The notes beneath the pieces were generated by a model. The model was not told where the DNA came from. It saw only the letters and a program-made list of their open reading frames with translations, and did no database searches. A stretch of 64,000 nt of DNA from Dipylidium caninum (lineage: Eukaryota; Platyhelminthes; Cestoda; Cyclophyllidea; Dipylidiidae): the NCBI GenBank assembly GCA_017562135.1, contig QEYB01000003.1, positions 248,001 to 312,000 on the forward strand, written 5' to 3'. The translations under genes and the position numbers were made by a program. This document shows positions 60,001-64,000 of this stretch, one piece after another; positions within the stretch are counted from its first letter, which is position 1, and the number at the start of each line of letters is the position of its first letter.

Positions 60001-63000
60001 TCAGGCGACTGATGGCCTCGTTGTAGAGCAAGAGAAACAAGGTTATCACAAGCAACAGGGTTACGAGGGCTAACCGAAACATCGAAGGCAAGTCGACTTC
60101 GTCGCGGTCATAGAGGACAGTCGCCGTGTAGAAATAGGCACTAATCAGAAAGTAAAATGTTCCATTGGCCAAGCAGTGTACGACGGCAAATAGTATGACC
60201 TGACCATAACGAGATCTGTAAGTTAAAGCGGGAAATTGAAAGCCGATTAACAACAATGACGCGGGAAAAGACTTTTAAATGACAGTACGCATTCTTATAC
60301 TTCAGTCCTATAAGCTGAAATGTCCCTAGTTGAACGGTTTGATAACGCTTTACTTGAGAGAAATCTTTGACGCCTCCCGGTACTTGTTGTAGATGAAGTC
60401 TTCCAGACTTAGCGCAGCAACTGTGCGATTGGAGGTGAAGGTTTCCTGAGCGACATTCGCTCCTCCAACTTGACTTCGACCGGCGCCTCCACTCAGTTGA
60501 CGCGTCTAAAGACGGAGGAAGAAATAAGGTAGCAGAAATATGGACAAAACTAAAGTTATAAAAAAATGAAGAGATCCTTCTTTTCAGTCCCGACCTAGCT
60601 TATGAACTGATGTAAATCGACCACGAAACTGCAGACTCGCAACTCATATTCCGTTGCACTAGCGCAATGCAGCACGTACAATCACGCAGATCCTAAGTAA
60701 GTCTACGAGTTGCAGTCTGTGGCAGTTCTTTTGACGGCAACCTCATAACGTCGGCGTCGGCTCAATCGTCTAAATGCTCAGTTAACTCACGCGCACCTCT
60801 GGTACCTCTCAGAAGTCAAGCCAAATTTGCATTATGGAAGGGGGACTGAGGGGTATTACTTGAAGTGCACCGGCAAGAACGAGGGCTGGAACGAAGGCCA
60901 GGACGACGAGGCTTAGCATCCAGTTGCCGAGGAAAGCTATTATTAGGGCCGAGATCATGAGAGAACTGCCTTCCAGAAAAATGCCCAATTGCGTTCCGGT
61001 AACGCGATGTAAACTCTGCACCTCGGTCGCCAGTCGAGTGGTCAGAATTCCAGCCTGGTTCTCTGGCCGATCAAACCAACCCACTTCCTGTAAATCGAGA
61101 CGGTGGGTCGTGAGACAGCACATTCGAAATCAACGATTCCTAGCTTTGCAGAATCACTCAACTGTTAAATATACATTACACGGCTAGAGCTAACTCAAAG
61201 GACGGCCACCACTTTACAAATTCCTTCCTATTATTGTTCCAATTTATATTCCGATCAAATGTTTTAGCATTACTTTAAGCGAAAAATAGTCCGCGCTAAT
61301 TCAGTATCCCGTGGCCTTTGCCTGCAACCTGCCTCCTTTGCCTACCCGCAACAACCGCTCGACCCCAAGTGAAGAAGCTCATTTTGCCAACTGTGTGGAG
61401 ACAATTCTTGACATCTCCTCCCTCATTTTACACAAGTTTGTCAAATGCATACGAAAATTTCGATAAACTTTGGCGTTTAACCGAGAAAATATTTTGTCTC
61501 ATACTCAAACAAGAGAAGCGCCTTAAGTGAAAACATCTGTGCCAAGACAAAATATGTCTTAACTAAATAGCAGCATTTTGGTAAGAAGAAAATCTACTTG
61601 AGGCTATTTTCATTCACTTACTTGTTTCAATATAGATTTGAAAAAAAGTTGTCGGGTCCGCTTTGTTAGACGAGCACCAGAAACACCAAGAGCGGCATTC
61701 TAAAGAAAATACACCTATCCACTAAGTCTCATTCAGATGGAAAGGAGTGAGAAGGCCATCGTGACTAAATGGCAAACAAATGTTATTAACTTCTATGACC
61801 CTTAGGGTTGGCATCCTCACTTCCCAAACCACCTATGTTGACACAATGTAGCAATCGGAGTGTATTCTGGGGTTTACTCGCGATGAGCGATTAAAAGTAG
61901 CGTTGCAATAGGGATATATTGCGCATGTCATGGTATGAGCAGAGAACGTACCCCACTTGCTGTTAAGAAAAGACGCAAAAATCCCAGCATCGCAAAAATA
62001 CCGGCCAGAAAGGATGCATGACTCCTCTTTTCCTGGTTGCTTTCCATCAGGAAAAGCTGTAAACAAAAGTACAGCGAATTTTAGGGGTCCAGAACCGAGT
62101 TACCGTCGTTGCAATATTAGTCTAAACAGGTGTCTGCTCACTATGAATAGTAGATAATTTTGTTTTATTATCAACCTTTTACAGATGTGTCAACAGCCTC
62201 AATTAGACAGTTAATAGTTTGCACTGACATTATAAACTTCTGCATAAACCAGGGAGAAGGCGGGCAGTGCAACCCCGGACAGGGCAATTGCCACGAGGCC
62301 GTAGAGTAGCCAGGGCCAGTCAGGTTTGCTTAGGGCCAGGGCCTCCAGAAGAACAGATTTCTACGGAAAAAAAGAGACGAACACCATATTATCCGCTTGA
62401 ATGATCTGCTCACAAGTGGTGACGGTAGGAGTTATTGTATATCATCCACATTGTGACCTCGACCTACGTTAATAACCCTCGATTCTGAGATCCATTAACT
62501 ACAAACAGCCATGCAGTCTTCAGTCCTGACAATAACAAGTATGCACTGCAGCTCGTGTACCTAGCATGGCACCATTCCTTAGAATGCATATTATATTGAG
62601 AAGCTGAACAAAGACCTGACTAATGAATGCACCTAGTTACATAGTCCAACTTTCCTGTCCTCGCGCAATAGCATAAGCACAGACGCATTGAAATAAGTGG
62701 AAGACTCACATCGCACTAGACCCGAAAATAGTCGACTACTTGAGAAAGAAGTGTATTATCTCACCCTTCTTTTTACTGCAAAAGATACATCCGTATCAGT
62801 AGAAGAAATGATGTCGTAATCTGTAAAGGTCGAAACTTGAAGCGAGTCCCCTCGAACATTCCCTCTGGAGTCGCCCAATTCATCCTCACCGCTGGACACG
62901 TCCTCCTCCTCCTCCTCCTCCGCTTCCTCGTGCCTTGGCTTTGCAAAAATATCACATCGCTCATCAGCCACATGGCCTTCATTCTCCTCTCTGATGGTTT

Positions 63001-63696
63001 GTTAGGCCAACACTACCACCTCCAGCGGGTCCGCTCTAGAGACAGGGTGTCTACCTCCTTTCCCACACATAACCGAAATGCTATAATGCATCAGGTGGTA
63101 AGGGTAGCTACATTTTTCTAAAATACTTAAGTTCCACGTGACCATAAAGGCGTATTTCAAATAAATTGCGCAATTACTGCAAGTGTTTTAACAGGCTGCA
63201 TGGTAAAATGTGCATCTGACTACACTGGCAAGTTAACGTGTGTCAAGGAAGAAGTGTATCCATGGTCACTAGACCAGCATTATACCAACAGTGATGTAGA
63301 GGAATAGACGCAACTATGTCTGGTCATGTCAGTGTAAAATGCCTCAAAAGCACCCTTCCGAACCTGTTTTGCCAGCATGCCGGCATATATGCCACCTTGC
63401 GCGAGCAATTCTTGGTGGGTGCCCATTTCCTGAATGACTCCTCTGTCCATTACCACGATGCGATCGGCATTGCGCACTGTGGTGAGACGATGCGCAATCA
63501 TTATGACGGTTCGACCTTTGCAGGCCCTGTCAAAGGCTGCTTGAACAACTTTTTCCGATTTGTTGTCTAGCGCTGAAGTCGCCTCGTCCAATAGTAAAAC
63601 CTTGGGTCTGCGAATCAGGGCCCGGGCAATGGCCACACGTTGCTTCTGACCACCGGAGAGTTTGCCCCCGCCTTCGGTCAGATAGGTTTCATATGC
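57100..63696 (-). CDS. ABCB1: ABCB/MDR-type multidrug transporter (P-glycoprotein), 5' end outside window
   Basis: Full-size ABC exporter of which the end of NBD1, the linker, TMD2 and NBD2 lie here. Exons: 63696-63364 (NBD1: signature LSGGQKQR, Walker [14 protein letters not shown]-loop AHRLTT); about 62965-62765 (acidic linker); 62360-62229; 62056-61952; 61699-61622; 61087-60860 ([20 protein letters not shown]); 60505-60354 ([16 protein letters not shown]); 60215-60075; 58911-58680 ([23 protein letters not shown]); 58223-57885 (Walker [11 protein letters not shown]-loop VVSQEPILF); 57459-57100 ([26 protein letters not shown], stop TAA). All phases I checked agree. Known: such pumps use ATP to export lipids and drugs. 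A long intron (58912-60074) lies within TMD2. Upstream NBD1 and TMD1 exons continue beyond 64000. Which ABCB paralogue this is cannot be told. Confidence 0.94.
58517..58545. repeat. GT-rich microsatellite
   Basis: Imperfect GT/GC dinucleotide run in an intron of the ABC transporter gene, about 29 nt. Confidence 0.7.
62901..62921. repeat. TCC trinucleotide run coding for poly-Glu
   Basis: Seven TCC units on plus; read on minus they are GGA/GAG-type codons that make the glutamate run of the ABC transporter linker (AEEEEEED). Such in-frame triplet runs are prone to length change. Confidence 0.75.
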
Positions 63697-64000
63697 CTTG
63701 ACGAAAACACCCGCACATTTATATATCCTTCCGTGAATAAGAATGAACTAATGCACATTAAAATGCCATTCTTGAAAGATTAATTTGGGGAATTACAACT
63801 GATGGAATCTGCTGAAGAACCCCAGCGTTCCAGAAACCTACTGACGTAAGAAGTAGGCTCGCATTCTAAGGTGTGAACAACTCCACAGAGCCAGCGAAAT
63901 ACATGAGACCTACGATACGAAGGCTCTACTCAAGGCGACCACTGATTAATTCGCAGGTTTACTGACGCAATCGGGGATGGATGTGCTACGCATATAAAAA
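63697..64000 (-). other. Intron of the ABC transporter gene
   Basis: Upstream of the acceptor preceding [17 protein letters not shown] (63696). No coding sequence seen; the next exon, with the NBD1 Walker A, should lie beyond the window. Confidence 0.55.

Noticed and set aside
1..64000. CRISPR array, bacterial operon or prophage
   Set aside because: Introns, poly(A) signals and animal gene families show this is eukaryotic; no repeat-spacer pattern seen.

Overview
This is eukaryotic nuclear DNA, most likely from a parasitic flatworm (tapeworm or fluke). The main evidence is the gene structure: conserved genes are cut by GT-AG introns of only 29-38 nt mixed with longer ones, 3' UTRs are very short, and intergenic DNA is AT-rich. 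The species is inferred, not proven. Coding sequence was read exon by exon; most exon phases close exactly, and several genes give a complete protein.

Layout: a serine palmitoyltransferase small-subunit gene (2.9-3.5 kb, +); ribosomal protein RPL10A (5.8-6.8 kb, +); tail-to-tail with it, a tight minus-strand cluster in the order TM2-domain protein, 102-aa unknown ORF, scavenger decapping enzyme DCPS (9.0 to 6.9 kb); RBBP6 ubiquitin ligase (9.7-13.4 kb, +); a coiled-coil/filamin-repeat TRIM-like gene (15.9-17.0 kb, +); a glycerol kinase 5-like gene (22.3 to 17.9 kb, -); a decayed mariner transposon (22.7-23.6 kb); a poorly resolved stretch with unassigned ORFs (24-29 kb); an SLC43-family transporter (32.7 to 31.0 kb, -); coatomer beta subunit COPB1 (39.7 to 35.6 kb, -); a DDX3/PL10/Vasa-type RNA helicase (43.6 to 41.1 kb, -); an SLC35C1-like GDP-fucose transporter (45.2-47.6 kb, +); FIP1 polyadenylation factor (54.2 to 51.4 kb, -), head-to-head with a ZNF593/Bud20 zinc-finger gene (54.7-55.2 kb, +); and the C-terminal two thirds of an ABCB/P-glycoprotein transporter (63.7 to 57.1 kb, -), which runs off the right edge.

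Most genes are housekeeping: translation (RPL10A, ZNF593), mRNA processing and turnover (FIP1, RBBP6, DCPS, DEAD-box helicase), vesicle traffic (COPB1), lipid and glycan metabolism, and transport. FIP1 and RBBP6 both belong to the pre-mRNA 3'-end machinery but are 40 kb apart, so this is probably chance.

The most unusual feature is the minus-strand cluster at 9.0-6.9 kb: the TM2D stop is separated from the next ATG by 6 nt, and that ORF's stop overlaps the DCPS start (ATGA). This fits a polycistronic transcript. A second theme is one-base frame breaks inside otherwise well-conserved genes (COPB1 twice, FIP1 at least once, probable ones in RBBP6 and the palmitoyltransferase subunit). Because unrelated essential genes share them, draft-assembly indels are the likeliest cause.
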